From NCBI RefSeq assembly GCF_001931675.1, contig NZ_CP014839.1, positions 1,922,001 through 1,986,000 of the forward strand: a stretch of 64,000 nt of DNA, written 5' to 3'. This stretch comes from Pandoraea thiooxydans. GTDB taxonomy: Bacteria > Pseudomonadota > Gammaproteobacteria > Burkholderiales > Burkholderiaceae. This document shows, piece by piece, positions 1-8,248 of this stretch; within the stretch, counting starts at the first letter, position 1; each line of letters begins with the position of its first letter. Position numbers and translations under genes: made by a program. The notes under the pieces are model-generated. The model did no database searches, was not told the DNA's origin, and saw only the letters and a program-made list of their open reading frames with translations.

Positions 1-276
1 ACGGTAACCGGTTCGTACGGCTTGCAAATCGGCGCACAATCCAAGGCCATCATTTTCCTGTTCATGACGCAGGATGCCCTGCAGAAATTCCGCGACAGCC
101 AAGGCTGGACCGTGGGGGCCGATGCCTCGGTGGCGGTCATCAAGGCCGGCGCAAACGGTGACATCGACGTGAACACAGCGACCGAACCGGTTGACGTCAT
201 CGTCATGACCAATCAGGGATTGATGGCAAATCTCAGCATTGAAGGCACGAAGATCACCAAGTTGAAGGTCCAGTAA
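1..276 (+). CDS. SYLF (Ysc84-like) lipid-binding domain protein, C-terminal fragment
   Basis: The frame is open from base 1, so the gene begins outside the window; 91 residues are visible. The segment GLQIGAQSKAIIFLFMT, the later DASVAVIKAG and a stretch ending VIVMTNQGLMANLSIEGTKI are typical of the C-terminal half of SYLF domains, which bind phosphoinositides in eukaryotes and occur in secreted or lipid-anchored proteins of Burkholderiales. The signal peptide or lipobox, if any, is off-window. The bacterial role is unknown. No clear terminator follows on this strand. Confidence 0.8.
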   Translation, partial: TVTGSYGLQIGAQSKAIIFLFMTQDALQKFRDSQGWTVGADASVAVIKAGANGDIDVNTATEPVDVIVMTNQGLMANLSIEGTKITKLKVQ

Positions 277-360
277 GGCCGGCCGCATAACGGCGTGCGC
301 GACAAGGGCGGCGGAGGTTGGGACTGGTAGCGGCCCCGACTGCTTGTCGTGCCGCATTTT

Positions 361-385
361 GAAAAAAACCCACCAAAACGGTGGG
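361..385 (-). terminator. Rho-independent terminator for the Crp-like gene
   Basis: Read on the minus strand, a CCCACC/GGTGGG stem with a 5-nt loop (369-385) is followed by a run of seven T (361-368 region). It lies about 140 nt past the stop of the minus-strand Crp-family gene, the only gene reading towards it. Confidence 0.75.
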
Positions 386-528
386 CGAAATATTCCGCAA
401 GGGGGTACGATAGAGCGGAACCGCGCTAGATTATCGCCCAATGAGTCCATGTGTATGTTCGGCAGCGTACATACGCGGGGGCAATGCGGATGACTTCAGC
501 TCAATTCGGAGCCAGCCGGCAACGTTCG

Positions 529-1248
529 TCAATCGGCATGCGTGCTGGGGAGCAGGCGGTCGAACTCTCTCTTCACGACGCTATAGCATTCGCAAGCGCG
601 CGCTTCGAGCCCCGGCCGATCCGTGATCGTAATGCAGCCCCGGCTGTAGTGAATTAGTCCAGCACGCTGCAATTTCCCCGCTGCTTCCGTGACGCCCTCG
701 CGGCGCACGCCCAGCATATTGGCAATCAACTCCTGGGTCATGCGCAACTCGTTGGAAGGCAAGCGATCGAGGCTGAGCAGCAGCCACCGGCACAGTTGCT
801 GGTCTAGCGAATGGTGGCGGTTGCACACGGCGGTTTGCGCCATTTGCGTGAGCAACGCCTGGGTATAGCGCAGCAGCAGATGCTGCAAGGCGATGGCACG
901 GTTGAATTCCTGTTTCAACACCTGCCCAGGCAACCGGTAGGCATGCCCCGCGCTTTGCACCACCGCGCGATTTGGCATCGTCTCTCCGCCCATGAATAGG
1001 GCGACGCCAATAATGCCTTCGTTGCCCACCACCGCGATTTCGGCGGATGCGCCGTCGGCCATTACGTAGAGCAGCGAGACGATGGATGTGGTGGGAAAAT
1101 AGACTTGATGCAGTTGACTGCCGGATTCGTAAAGCACCTCGCCAAGCGGCATGGCTACCAGTTCCAGGTGAGGTGCCAGACTTTCCAGCTCTTCGGTCGG
1201 CAAGACAGCCAGCAGATGGTTCTGATGGAAAGTGTGAGGGGCGGGCAT
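529..1248 (-). CDS. Crp/Fnr family transcriptional regulator
   Basis: 239-residue protein with an N-terminal cyclic-nucleotide-binding-type beta roll (about residues 5-120, with LGEVLYESGSQLHQVYFPTT) and a C-terminal winged helix with the HTH stretch MTQELIANMLGVRREGVTEA. The frame is open to 1323, but the ATG at 1248 follows a GGAG ribosome-binding site by 7 nt and is chosen. The N-terminal cysteine cluster of FNR is absent, so it should not be an oxygen-sensing FeS protein. This subtype (CRP-like with an unusual effector pocket) is common in Burkholderiales; ligand unknown. It is divergent from the DUF1328 gene. Confidence 0.88.
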   Translation of the reverse strand: MPAPHTFHQNHLLAVLPTEELESLAPHLELVAMPLGEVLYESGSQLHQVYFPTTSIVSLLYVMADGASAEIAVVGNEGIIGVALFMGGETMPNRAVVQSAGHAYRLPGQVLKQEFNRAIALQHLLLRYTQALLTQMAQTAVCNRHHSLDQQLCRWLLLSLDRLPSNELRMTQELIANMLGVRREGVTEAAGKLQRAGLIHYSRGCITITDRPGLEARACECYSVVKREFDRLLPSTHAD

Positions 1249-1590
1249 GGGTAACTCCAAATGACCAGCTATTTCGTGACAGAAAGACCGTAGTATGTAC
1301 GCCACCGTACCGACGGTGGCCAAGCCTGCCGCTAGGCTGATATCGGAAAAGCAGTGCCAGTCGAGCGGGCTCCGACGGCAATCGGATTCCTGTCCGATAC
1401 ATAGTGAGCTCGCGATACCTCCGCTAGTCGTGATTTACCGCTGCACTGCACTGCACTGAACATACCACACACGACGATCGACGTCGGCTAACTCTGGCCG
1501 GTTCCGCAGGCCGGCGGCTCACACCGGTTCGCGGCGTATTTTCCCTGGCCGAGCGCTTGCAAGGCTTTCCCCGCTTAAGGAGTACCCGCA
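1249..1590. other. Divergent intergenic region without a gene
   Basis: About 340 bp between the Crp-like gene (minus) and the DUF1328 gene (plus). It must hold both promoters. A short tandem of CTGCA units lies near 1440-1458. No convincing ORF or RNA gene was seen. Confidence 0.6.
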
Positions 1591-1752
1591 ATGCTTTACT
1601 ACGCCGTTATATTTTTCGTCATTGCCCTGGTCGCCGGCCTGTTTGGATTTACCGGCATCGCCGCCGGCGCGGTAGGAATCGCCAAGATCCTGTTTTTCAT
1701 CTTTCTGCTGATATTTGTGGTGACGCTTCTATTGGGCGTGGTCAGACGTTAG
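1591..1752 (+). CDS. DUF1328 small membrane protein
   Basis: 53-residue protein of two hydrophobic helices, beginning [20 protein letters not shown] and ending LLLGVVRR. This is the DUF1328 (YtjA-like) family of small inner-membrane proteins, often induced by envelope or osmotic stress; the molecular role is unknown. AAGGAG lies 8 nt before the ATG. It is the first gene of a plus-strand series of short stress-type genes. Confidence 0.88.
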   Translation: MLYYAVIFFVIALVAGLFGFTGIAAGAVGIAKILFFIFLLIFVVTLLLGVVRR

Positions 1753-1816
1753 CAACACACACGATGAGGCAATTCGATCTCACATCAGGGCAGCCCATCA
1801 ATAGCGAGGCAACAAC

Positions 1817-2374
1817 ATGCGTTCCAAGAGCAGAAAACAACATTCAGCCGACAATTTCGCCATGGATGTCAAAGCAATTCGCGCCAAGGCACGGCAACAC
1901 CTGAACGCCGGTGCAGTGACCCAAGGTTATGCGGCCGACCGCGAGGTCGTCCTCAGACTATTGAACGATGCGCTGGCGACCGAACTGGTTTGCGTACTGC
2001 GTTATAAACGCCATCAATTCATGGCCAGCGGCATTCACGCCGAACCGGTGGCTGCGGAGTTTGCCGCCCATGCGGGCGAAGAACAGCAACATGCGGATCG
2101 GATTGCTGGTCGGATCATTCAATTGGGCGGTGCACCTAATTTTTCTCCCGATGGACTTGCGCAACGCAGTCATTCCGAGTACGTGGAAGGAACGGATTTG
2201 CGAGACATGATCACGGAAAACCTTGTAGCCGAACGCATAGCAATCGACAGCTATCGTGAGATGGTGACTTATCTCGGCGATCGAGATCCGACTACGCGTC
2301 GCATGATTGAAGAAATACTGGCTGTAGAAGAAGAACATGCTCACGATATGTCAGACCTTCTTGAAAAAGAATGA
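1817..2374 (+). CDS. Ferritin-like (bacterioferritin/DPS superfamily) protein
   Basis: 185-residue four-helix ferritin-like protein. The di-iron pattern is visible: a Glu in LNDALATELVCVLRY, then EEQQHADRI, then ENLVAERIAIDSYREM, and finally AVEEEHAHDM, i.e. two sets of Glu/ExxH ligands. The family is annotated as bacterioferritin or ferritin-like and likely binds or oxidises iron or handles peroxide. GAGG precedes the ATG at 1817; an internal ATG at 1862 is possible but lacks a ribosome-binding site. Confidence 0.85.
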   Translation: MRSKSRKQHSADNFAMDVKAIRAKARQHLNAGAVTQGYAADREVVLRLLNDALATELVCVLRYKRHQFMASGIHAEPVAAEFAAHAGEEQQHADRIAGRIIQLGGAPNFSPDGLAQRSHSEYVEGTDLRDMITENLVAERIAIDSYREMVTYLGDRDPTTRRMIEEILAVEEEHAHDMSDLLEKE

Positions 2375-2514
2375 GCAATACATTTCAAATTCATTGTCTA
2401 TGTGCCCCGGCGAACAGACTTCGCCGTGCTTCGGGTCCATGATGAATAAACTGATCGAATGACATCAAGTCAAGCGTTCCGTAGTTTTTGGACATTAAAT
2501 GTCTTGAGGTTGTG

Positions 2515-2697
2515 ATGAACAAAGATCAAGTGAAAGGCCGCGTAAAGGAAGTAACGGGCAACGTCAAGGAAACGACAGGGAAGGTGACCGGTGACGTGAG
2601 ACTCGAAGAAAAAGGCAAGCTGCAAAAAACTCTTGGCAAGGTTCAAACGAAATACGGCGACATCAAAAACGATCTTAAGAAGGATCGTTTGAGATAG
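2515..2697 (+). CDS. CsbD family stress protein, 3' end altered by an IS
   Basis: 60-residue hydrophilic, Lys-rich protein beginning MNKDQVKGRVKEVTGNVKET, the CsbD-like family (general stress; unstructured, function unknown). The ATG at 2515 follows a GAGG motif; the in-frame TTG at 2488 is rejected. The last codons (spanning 2690-2697) come from the insertion sequence: without the IS the frame would read ...K-D-R and stop at a TGA formed across the junction. The IS therefore added two residues (L-R) and supplied a TAG. The protein is probably still functional. Confidence 0.88.
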   Translation: MNKDQVKGRVKEVTGNVKETTGKVTGDVRLEEKGKLQKTLGKVQTKYGDIKNDLKKDRLR

Positions 2698-2721
2698 CCC
2701 CTTGATTCACCGGACACGGTC
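2690..2721 (+). repeat. IS left terminal inverted repeat
   Basis: Begins TGAGATAGCCCC, then the core ACCGGACAC and GTC. It pairs with the right end (4026-4056), which on the minus strand begins TGATCTTGCCCC with the same ACCGGACAC core. Flanked on its left by target duplication CGTT (2686-2689). Confidence 0.8.
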
Positions 2722-2753
2722 TGTACGGTATCCTTTCGGATAGGAGTAAGACT

Positions 2754-3149
2754 GTGAATATGACTAGAAACACGCAAGCCATCGAAGTAGTGACGGTTTC
2801 CCAAGAGCGGCGGCGCCGGTGGTCAGCGCAAGAAAAGGCTTCGCTGGTCAAGGAAACGTACGAGCCTGGTATGAGCGTCTCGTTAGTCGCTCGTCGGCAC
2901 GGTATTAGTGCCAGCCAGCTGTTCAACTGGCGAAAGCTCGAGCGCGAAGGCGCACTGGTTGCGGTGCATGCGGGGGAATCAGTGGTGCCTGCGAGCGAAT
3001 TAGCGGCGGCCCGCGCCCAGATCGCCCAGTTGCAACGCATGCTGGGCAAAAAGACGATGGAAGCGGAAATTCTGCGCGAGGCGGTCGAGATAGCGCGCGA
3101 AAAAAAGTGGATTGCGCGCTCACCCTTATCGGACAAGGACGGCCAGTGA
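2754..3149 (+). CDS. IS3-family transposase OrfA
   Basis: 131-residue protein with an N-terminal helix-turn-helix ([20 protein letters not shown] followed by [18 protein letters not shown]) and a C-terminal leucine-zipper-like stretch ([19 protein letters not shown]). It binds the IS ends. The GTG at 2754 follows a GGAG-like site; an ATG 6 nt later is an alternative. It overlaps orfB in the -1 frame, so it is also the N-terminal part of the OrfAB transposase. Confidence 0.9.
   Translation: MNMTRNTQAIEVVTVSQERRRRWSAQEKASLVKETYEPGMSVSLVARRHGISASQLFNWRKLEREGALVAVHAGESVVPASELAAARAQIAQLQRMLGKKTMEAEILREAVEIAREKKWIARSPLSDKDGQ
3101..3107 (+). other. Programmed -1 frameshift site (A-AAA-AAG) in the transposase
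   Basis: In the orfA frame the codons GAA AAA AAG contain the heptamer A AAA AAG, the classic -1 slippage motif of IS3-family elements. Slipping back one base moves ribosomes into orfB, which has no ribosome-binding site of its own. Confidence 0.8.
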
Positions 3150-4018
3150 AGCCGGTTTGCGTTGTCCTCGGTGTAGCGCGCTCGCATGTTGTTGATCTTC
3201 TGAAACGCCCCGCAGATTGGGTCGATGCCCGCGTTCTGGCCAAGGCCGACCCGATTGGCGACGCGATGATTGCCGATGCCGTGCGCGCCGAAATTACGGC
3301 ATTGCCAACATACGGCTATCGCCGCGCCGGTGCTTTGGTGAACCGCACGCGCAGCCTGATAGGCCTGCGCCCCGTGAACCATAAGCGCATGTACCGGGTG
3401 ATGAAGGAGCAAGGGTTGCTGCTACCGAAATCGCCAAAGCGGCGTGACAGCGGTCGTCCTCACGCGGGCAAGGTAGCGGTCGAGGAATCGAACCGGCGCT
3501 GGTGCTCGGACGGCTTCGAGATTGCTTGTGAGAACGGCGAGGTGGTGACCGGCGTGTTCATGAAGGACTGCTGCGATCGCGAGATCATCTCCTGGCGTGC
3601 CTGGACCGGCCGCGGCCTTCCGGGCGAGCCGGTCCGTGACATGATGATTGAGGCGGTCGAGGCGCGCTTCGGCACAGCTGACGAGCGCGTTGTGATGGTT
3701 GAGTTTTTGAGCGATAACGGCGGCGCCTTCCGCGCGAACGAAACGCACGCGTTGGCGCGCGCGCTGGGCATCAAGCCCGTGCACACGCCGGTGAACAGCC
3801 CACAATCGAATGGAATGGCGGAGAGCTTTGTGAACACGTTCAAGCGCGACTACGTCGGCAGCATGGACCGCAGCAGCGGGGCCGCCGTGTTGGCTCAACT
3901 GCCCGGCGCATTCAGGCATTTCAATGAGGTTCATCCTCATTCAGCGCTGGGCTATAAATCGCCGCGCATGTTTAGGAAAGAGCGAAGGCGCCAGGCTCTG
4001 GAAAATGGCGCTAATTAG
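3107..4018 (+). CDS. IS3-family transposase OrfB (catalytic part of OrfAB)
   Basis: About 303 residues with an HTH_21-type region ([14 protein letters not shown]) and an rve/DDE integrase core: first Asp in WCSDGFEI, second in LSDNGGAF, and Glu in [15 protein letters not shown]. Length and motifs are complete. The nominal GTG at 3107 lies within the frameshift site, so the protein is most likely made only as the OrfAB fusion. It catalyses copy-out-paste-in transposition of the element. Confidence 0.9.
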   Translation: MDCALTLIGQGRPVKPVCVVLGVARSHVVDLLKRPADWVDARVLAKADPIGDAMIADAVRAEITALPTYGYRRAGALVNRTRSLIGLRPVNHKRMYRVMKEQGLLLPKSPKRRDSGRPHAGKVAVEESNRRWCSDGFEIACENGEVVTGVFMKDCCDREIISWRAWTGRGLPGEPVRDMMIEAVEARFGTADERVVMVEFLSDNGGAFRANETHALARALGIKPVHTPVNSPQSNGMAESFVNTFKRDYVGSMDRSSGAAVLAQLPGAFRHFNEVHPHSALGYKSPRMFRKERRRQALENGAN

Positions 4019-4025
4019 GCTGTCG

Positions 4026-4056
4026 GACTGTGTCCGGTAAAAGCGGGGCAAGATCA
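4026..4056 (-). repeat. IS right terminal inverted repeat
   Basis: Minus-strand reading begins TGATCTTGCCCC and contains the ACCGGACAC core shared with the left end. Followed on the plus strand by the target duplication CGTT at 4057-4060. Confidence 0.8.
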
Positions 4057-4082
4057 CGTTGAGCCACGGCGGATAAGAGGTA

Positions 4083-4532
4083 ATGAAAATGAATTATGAA
4101 GATCGCGATACCTATGGCATGTACAAGGGGCGTACCGGCATGGCGCCCGGGCCCGACGCACGGCGCGGCCCCGGCCCCGAACTGATGGGCGCAGATACAC
4201 TCATCGGAAACGATGTTTACAACCACAAAGGCGAAGACCTTGGACAGATCAAGGACATCATGCTCGACATGCGCAACGGAAAAGTGGGTTATGCCGTTCT
4301 TTCCTTTGGCGGCTTCCTGAGCATGGGGGAAAAGCTGTTCGCGGTGCCATGGAGTGCCTTGACGCTGGACCTTAACAACAAGCGCTTCGTGCTCCATGTT
4401 GAGAAAGACCGTCTAAAACAGGCTCCCGGATTCGACAAGGAAAAGTGGCCGGATATGGTGGATCAGGCGTGGGCAAAGGAAATCCACTCTTACTACGGCA
4501 CCAGACCTTATTACGACGAACCCCTGCTCTAG
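4083..4532 (+). CDS. PRC-barrel domain protein
   Basis: 149-residue protein with one PRC-barrel domain (about residues 40-110): DTLIGNDVYNHKGEDLGQIK then IMLDMRNGKVGYAVLSFGGF. An acidic, aromatic C-terminal tail ends YYGTRPYYDEPLL. PRC-barrels of this type are small soluble proteins thought to bind partners, some linked to photosystem or RNA processing; no specific role can be given. AAGAGG precedes the ATG at 4083. It was probably directly behind csbD before the IS inserted 27 bp upstream. Confidence 0.85.
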   Translation: MKMNYEDRDTYGMYKGRTGMAPGPDARRGPGPELMGADTLIGNDVYNHKGEDLGQIKDIMLDMRNGKVGYAVLSFGGFLSMGEKLFAVPWSALTLDLNNKRFVLHVEKDRLKQAPGFDKEKWPDMVDQAWAKEIHSYYGTRPYYDEPLL

Positions 4533-4589
4533 AGCGCATCGACTTTCGAAAAGGGTTCGCGTTGCCGACGGTTTGCGCAGGAGGTTATC

Positions 4590-4790
4590 GTGAAATTTGC
4601 CCGCAATCTGATTTTGACGATCGTGACAGTTGTCCTCGCGGGGTGCTATTGGGGCCCCGGGTACGGAGGAGGGCCCTACGAGCACGATGGTGGTTATGAC
4701 CACGGTGACCAGCACATGAGGCGAGACGAATCTTCCCATCGACAAAACCACGATCAAGGCATGCCCGATAAAGACCGTCCCGCGTACTAG
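4590..4790 (+). CDS. Small putative lipoprotein
   Basis: 66 residues: a basic start, a hydrophobic segment (LILTIVTVVL) and a lipobox LAGC at about residues 16-19, giving a lipidated Cys. The mature part is short, Gly/Tyr/His/Asp-rich and likely disordered (GYDHGDQHMRRDESSHRQNH); the His content could suit metal binding but that is speculation. The GTG at 4590 follows AGGAGG and is a good start. No family recognised. Confidence 0.75.
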   Translation: MKFARNLILTIVTVVLAGCYWGPGYGGGPYEHDGGYDHGDQHMRRDESSHRQNHDQGMPDKDRPAY

Positions 4791-4846
4791 GCAGGTCGAT
4801 ATCAATGTGGCTGATTGCGTTGCAGCCGGAATAACGGAGATAAATC

Positions 4847-5011
4847 ATGACAATCGGACTGGGAACCATATTGCTGTTTATTGTGGTTCTCCTGCTTATC
4901 GGCGCATTCCCCACCTGGCCGCACAGCCGCGGATGGGGTTATAGGCCGAGCGGACTGCTCGGGCTGGTGCTGATCATGCTCGTTGTCTTGCTAGTGATGG
5001 GACGCTTATGA
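4847..5011 (+). CDS. DUF3309 family small membrane protein
   Basis: 54 residues starting MTIGLGTILLFIVVLLLIGA, with a central polar loop PTWPHSRGWGYRPSG and a second hydrophobic helix ending VLLVMGRL. This pattern is characteristic of the DUF3309 family, two-helix membrane proteins of unknown function common in proteobacterial stress islands. GGAG stands 9 nt before the ATG. It fits the series of small envelope-stress genes here. Confidence 0.85.
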   Translation: MTIGLGTILLFIVVLLLIGAFPTWPHSRGWGYRPSGLLGLVLIMLVVLLVMGRL

Positions 5012-5113
5012 GCTTTATTGGCTGACTTGCCAACTTTCCCGGCCAGTCAATCGCCGTAGTGCCCAACGAAATGGGGCCCGGGAGGGTGAACGAGCCCTCA
5101 GGAGCATGGCCGC

Positions 5114-7522
5114 ATGACATCTCGACACCCCGCGGGGGCCCAACCGATCACCGACGCTGCGGCGCTGGGGGCCGACGAACTTGGCAGGATTGACGCTTAT
5201 TGGCGCGCTTGCAATTACCTGTGCGCCGGAATGATCTACCTGCGCGACAACCCGCTTCTAAGGGCGCCGCTTCGCCCCGAGCACTTCAAACGGCGGTTGC
5301 TTGGACATTGGGGGTCCGACCCTGGCCAGACCTTCACGTGGGTGCACCTGAACCGCGCCATACGCAAATACGATCTTGACATGATTTACCTGAGCGGCCC
5401 CGGCCATGGGGCACCGGCCGTCATTGCCAACTGCTATCTCGAAGGCACCTACTCGGAAGTCTATACGGACAAGAGCCAGGACGAAGCCGGCTTGCTCAAA
5501 CTCTTTCGCGCCTTTTCATTTCCGGGGCAGCTCGGCAGCCACTGCACGCCGGAGGTGCCCGGATCGATTCATGAAGGTGGCGAACTGGGCTACAGCGTAT
5601 CGCATGCCTTCGGCGCCGCCTTCGACAACCCCGATTTGATCGTCAGTGTGGTCGTCGGCGACGGCGAAGCAGAGACCGGGCCGCTGGCTACCTCGTGGCA
5701 CTCCAACAAATTTCTCAATCCGATTCGCGATGGCGCCGTGCTGCCGATCCTGCATTTGAACGGTTACAAAATCGCCAATCCCACACTACTGTCTCGCATC
5801 ACGCCGCAGGAACTCGAGGACCTCTTCAAGGGTTACGGCTGGACGCCATACTTGGTCGAAGGCGACGCCCCCTCATTGATGCATCAGCGGATGGCAGCCA
5901 CGGTCGATGCCTGCGTGCGGCAGATTCGCGCCATCCGGGCCGAGGCCCGACGTACCGGAGAACCCAAGAGGCCTCGCTGGCCAATGATTATCCTGAGATC
6001 ACCCAAAGGGTGGACTGGGCCAAAGGAAGTGGACGGACACCGGGTGGAGGGCTCCTGGCGTGCCCACCAGGTACCTGTGCCGGATGTCCAATCGAACCCC
6101 GAACACTTGCGGATCGTCGAGCAATGGATGCGCAGCTATCGACCCGAGGAATTGTTTGATGAGCATGGCACGCTGGTAGCTGAGCTGCGGGATTTGCCAC
6201 CCAAGGGGGCGCGCCGCATGAGCGCCAACCCACACGCTAATGGGGGAAAGTTGTACAAGCGATTGGATCTCCCGGGCTTTCGCGACTATGCGGTGCCTTC
6301 GAGCAGTCCCGGCACCAAGTCGGCGTCACCCACCGCGACCCTGGGCAAATTCCTGCGCGACGTGATGCGACGCAACATGAATAACTTTCGTCTTTTCAGT
6401 CCAGATGAGAACGCCTCCAATCGCCTTCAGGGTGTCTATGAAGTCAGTTCGAAGACTTGGCTTGCGGAGATTCGGCCGGAAGACGCCGACGGCACGGACA
6501 TCTCTCCCGACGGTCGCGTGATGGAAATGCTCAGCGAACATACCCTCGAGGGCTGGCTGGAAGGCTATCTGCTGACGGGACGCCATGGCATATTCAACAC
6601 CTATGAGGCCTTCGTCCATATCATCGATTCAATGTACAACCAGCATGCGAAATGGCTCGAAAAGGCAAAGCTGCAATCCGCGTGGCGCCCGCCCATCGCC
6701 TCGCTCAATCTTCTGATTTCATCATTGGTATGGCGCCAGGATCACAATGGCTTCACACATCAGGACCCTGGCTTTCTGGATTTGGTGAGCAACAAAAGCG
6801 CGGAAATCACGCGCATTTACCTTCCACCCGATGCGAATTGCCTGCTCAGCGTGGTCGATCATTGCCTGCGCAGCATGGATTATGTGAATGTGATCGTCGC
6901 CGACAAACAGCTTCATCTCGTCTACCTCGACATAGAGGCCGCGATCGACCATTGCACCAAGGGTATCGGCATCTGGAAATGGGCCAGTAACGACGGCGGC
7001 GAGGACCCCGATGTGGTGATAGCGAGTGCCGGTGACATTTTGACTCGCGAGGCGCTGGCCGCCGTCGCTATCTTAAGACAGCATTTCCCCGACATGAAAA
7101 TTCGCTTCGTCAATGTCGTTGACCTGTATCGCCTCCAACCCGACACCGAGCATCCCCATGGCCTTTCCGATAAGGATTTCGATTCGCTATTTACCAAAAA
7201 CAAGCCTGTGATTTTCAATTTTCACGGCTATCCGTGGCTGATTCACAAATTCACTTACCGCAGAGCCAACCATGCCAATATTCATGTGCGCGGATACAAG
7301 GAAAAGGGCAACATCAATACACCGCTCGAGTTAGCCATCAAGAATCAGGTAGACCGCTTCAATCTGGCGATCGACGTCATCGACCGGGTGCCGGGGCTGC
7401 AAGGCCACGGCGCACACCTGAAAGAATGGTTGAAAGACCAGATCGTCGCCAACCTTCTTTATGCGGACACCGAGGGCATCGACAAACCCGAAATCCGGAA
7501 TTGGCAGTGGCCGGCCACTTGA
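5114..7522 (+). CDS. xfp: Phosphoketolase (xylulose-5-phosphate/fructose-6-phosphate)
   Basis: 802 residues, full length for the family. It splits xylulose 5-phosphate (and often fructose 6-phosphate) with phosphate to acetyl phosphate plus glyceraldehyde 3-phosphate or erythrose 4-phosphate, using thiamine diphosphate. The TPP motif GDGEAETGP begins near residue 182; [31 protein letters not shown] and [17 protein letters not shown] are family signatures. Cytosolic. The nearby gnd-zwf-tal-pgi operon can feed it, and ackA/pta at 52-55 kb can use its acetyl phosphate for ATP or acetyl-CoA. Both substrates are plausible; specificity cannot be read from sequence. Confidence 0.95.
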   Translation: MTSRHPAGAQPITDAAALGADELGRIDAYWRACNYLCAGMIYLRDNPLLRAPLRPEHFKRRLLGHWGSDPGQTFTWVHLNRAIRKYDLDMIYLSGPGHGAPAVIANCYLEGTYSEVYTDKSQDEAGLLKLFRAFSFPGQLGSHCTPEVPGSIHEGGELGYSVSHAFGAAFDNPDLIVSVVVGDGEAETGPLATSWHSNKFLNPIRDGAVLPILHLNGYKIANPTLLSRITPQELEDLFKGYGWTPYLVEGDAPSLMHQRMAATVDACVRQIRAIRAEARRTGEPKRPRWPMIILRSPKGWTGPKEVDGHRVEGSWRAHQVPVPDVQSNPEHLRIVEQWMRSYRPEELFDEHGTLVAELRDLPPKGARRMSANPHANGGKLYKRLDLPGFRDYAVPSSSPGTKSASPTATLGKFLRDVMRRNMNNFRLFSPDENASNRLQGVYEVSSKTWLAEIRPEDADGTDISPDGRVMEMLSEHTLEGWLEGYLLTGRHGIFNTYEAFVHIIDSMYNQHAKWLEKAKLQSAWRPPIASLNLLISSLVWRQDHNGFTHQDPGFLDLVSNKSAEITRIYLPPDANCLLSVVDHCLRSMDYVNVIVADKQLHLVYLDIEAAIDHCTKGIGIWKWASNDGGEDPDVVIASAGDILTREALAAVAILRQHFPDMKIRFVNVVDLYRLQPDTEHPHGLSDKDFDSLFTKNKPVIFNFHGYPWLIHKFTYRRANHANIHVRGYKEKGNINTPLELAIKNQVDRFNLAIDVIDRVPGLQGHGAHLKEWLKDQIVANLLYADTEGIDKPEIRNWQWPAT

Positions 7523-7938
7523 ATCTGCCGGTGATCCGTCCAGGTGCCCTCGAGACTCGGGCTTGACCGCCTTGTGCTATGTTGCTGACGGGACCGGCGA
7601 CGCGCGATGAGATCTCGGCCGCAGACGGCACCCATAATCCGGCGCGCCGTGTTACCGGCGCTCGCAGACGGTATTTTTGAGCAGCGTCACGCCATCCGTA
7701 TAGCCCAACTCGAGATCAAGAATCTCAGGTCAATCGCCATCTTCAACTATGTGTGCTGCCGTACAGACCCGATATGATGATGGGTCTAAAATTGCTTGGA
7801 TGGGAAGAAAATAAATTATTCAACTTCCTTCAATCAATTATCCGAACTATATAAAAAAATATTTAATATTTTGAAGCGGATATTCAGCGTCGAATTTGGC
7901 GCGATCTCGTGCCATGGGGCAATACAAGGAGTATCGAA
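7523..7938. other. Intergenic region with an AT-rich block
   Basis: About 415 bp without a supported gene. The first half is normal GC-rich sequence. From about 7780 to 7885 it becomes strongly AT-rich, including a perfect 17-bp palindrome (AAAATATT-T-AATATTTT, 7856-7872). It is a likely promoter/upstream element for the lipoprotein at 7939, or a nucleoid-protein (H-NS/MvaT-like) site. Confidence 0.55.
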
Positions 7939-8154
7939 ATGAATAACTCCCGTGCATTTTCAATCAACGCGGCTGTATTTTTCATCGCAATCGGTCTCGC
8001 CGGTTGCGCGGGCATGTCTCGACAAGGCCAGGATACCGTGGCCGGTGCCGGGGTCGGCGCGGTGGCCGGCGCCGTGCTCACCGGCGGCAGCGCCTTGGGC
8101 ACCGTCGGCGGCGCGGCCGTGGGCGGCCTGGTCGGCAATCAGGTCGGCAAATAA
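7939..8154 (+). CDS. Glycine-zipper lipoprotein (OsmB/YMGG-like)
   Basis: 71 residues: signal peptide (NAAVFFIAIGLAG), lipobox LAGC near residue 21-24, then a glycine zipper (VAGAGVGAVAGAVLTGG, then VGGAAVGGLVGNQVGK) expected to insert in membrane. Similar proteins (OsmB-like) are outer-membrane lipoproteins induced by osmotic or envelope stress. ATG at 7939 has AAGGAG 8 nt upstream. Confidence 0.82.
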   Translation: MNNSRAFSINAAVFFIAIGLAGCAGMSRQGQDTVAGAGVGAVAGAVLTGGSALGTVGGAAVGGLVGNQVGK

Positions 8155-8248
8155 TCATTGAGCTGGCCGGCGGATTGATTCCGTGCGGTATGCCGTGTCC
8201 GGTCATCCGGGTTCGGCAAGCGATATCGGACCCTACTGGAACAAGCCA

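Larger units (their letters stand above)
2690..4056 (+). mobile_element. IS3-family insertion sequence (IS2-like group), apparently intact
   Basis: A 1367-bp element starting TGA and ending TCA, with imperfect terminal inverted repeats and a 4-bp direct repeat CGTT on each side (2686-2689 and 4057-4060). It carries overlapping orfA and orfB with an A-AAA-AAG slippage motif. End sequences (GCCCC followed by an ACCGGACAC core) resemble the layout of IS2 ends. Both reading frames are full length and the DDE residues are present, so it may be active. It sits between csbD and a PRC-barrel gene that were probably neighbours before insertion. Confidence 0.9.

Noticed and set aside
1440-1460. Short tandem CTGCA repeats
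   Set aside because: Only three partial units; too short for a CRISPR or functional iteron set.
2692-4054. Alternative IS borders 2696-4050 with AGAT as target duplication
   Set aside because: That choice gives ends AG...CA. The borders 2690-4056 give TG...CA ends, longer matching inverted repeats and a CGTT duplication, the usual IS3 form, and restore the csbD stop.
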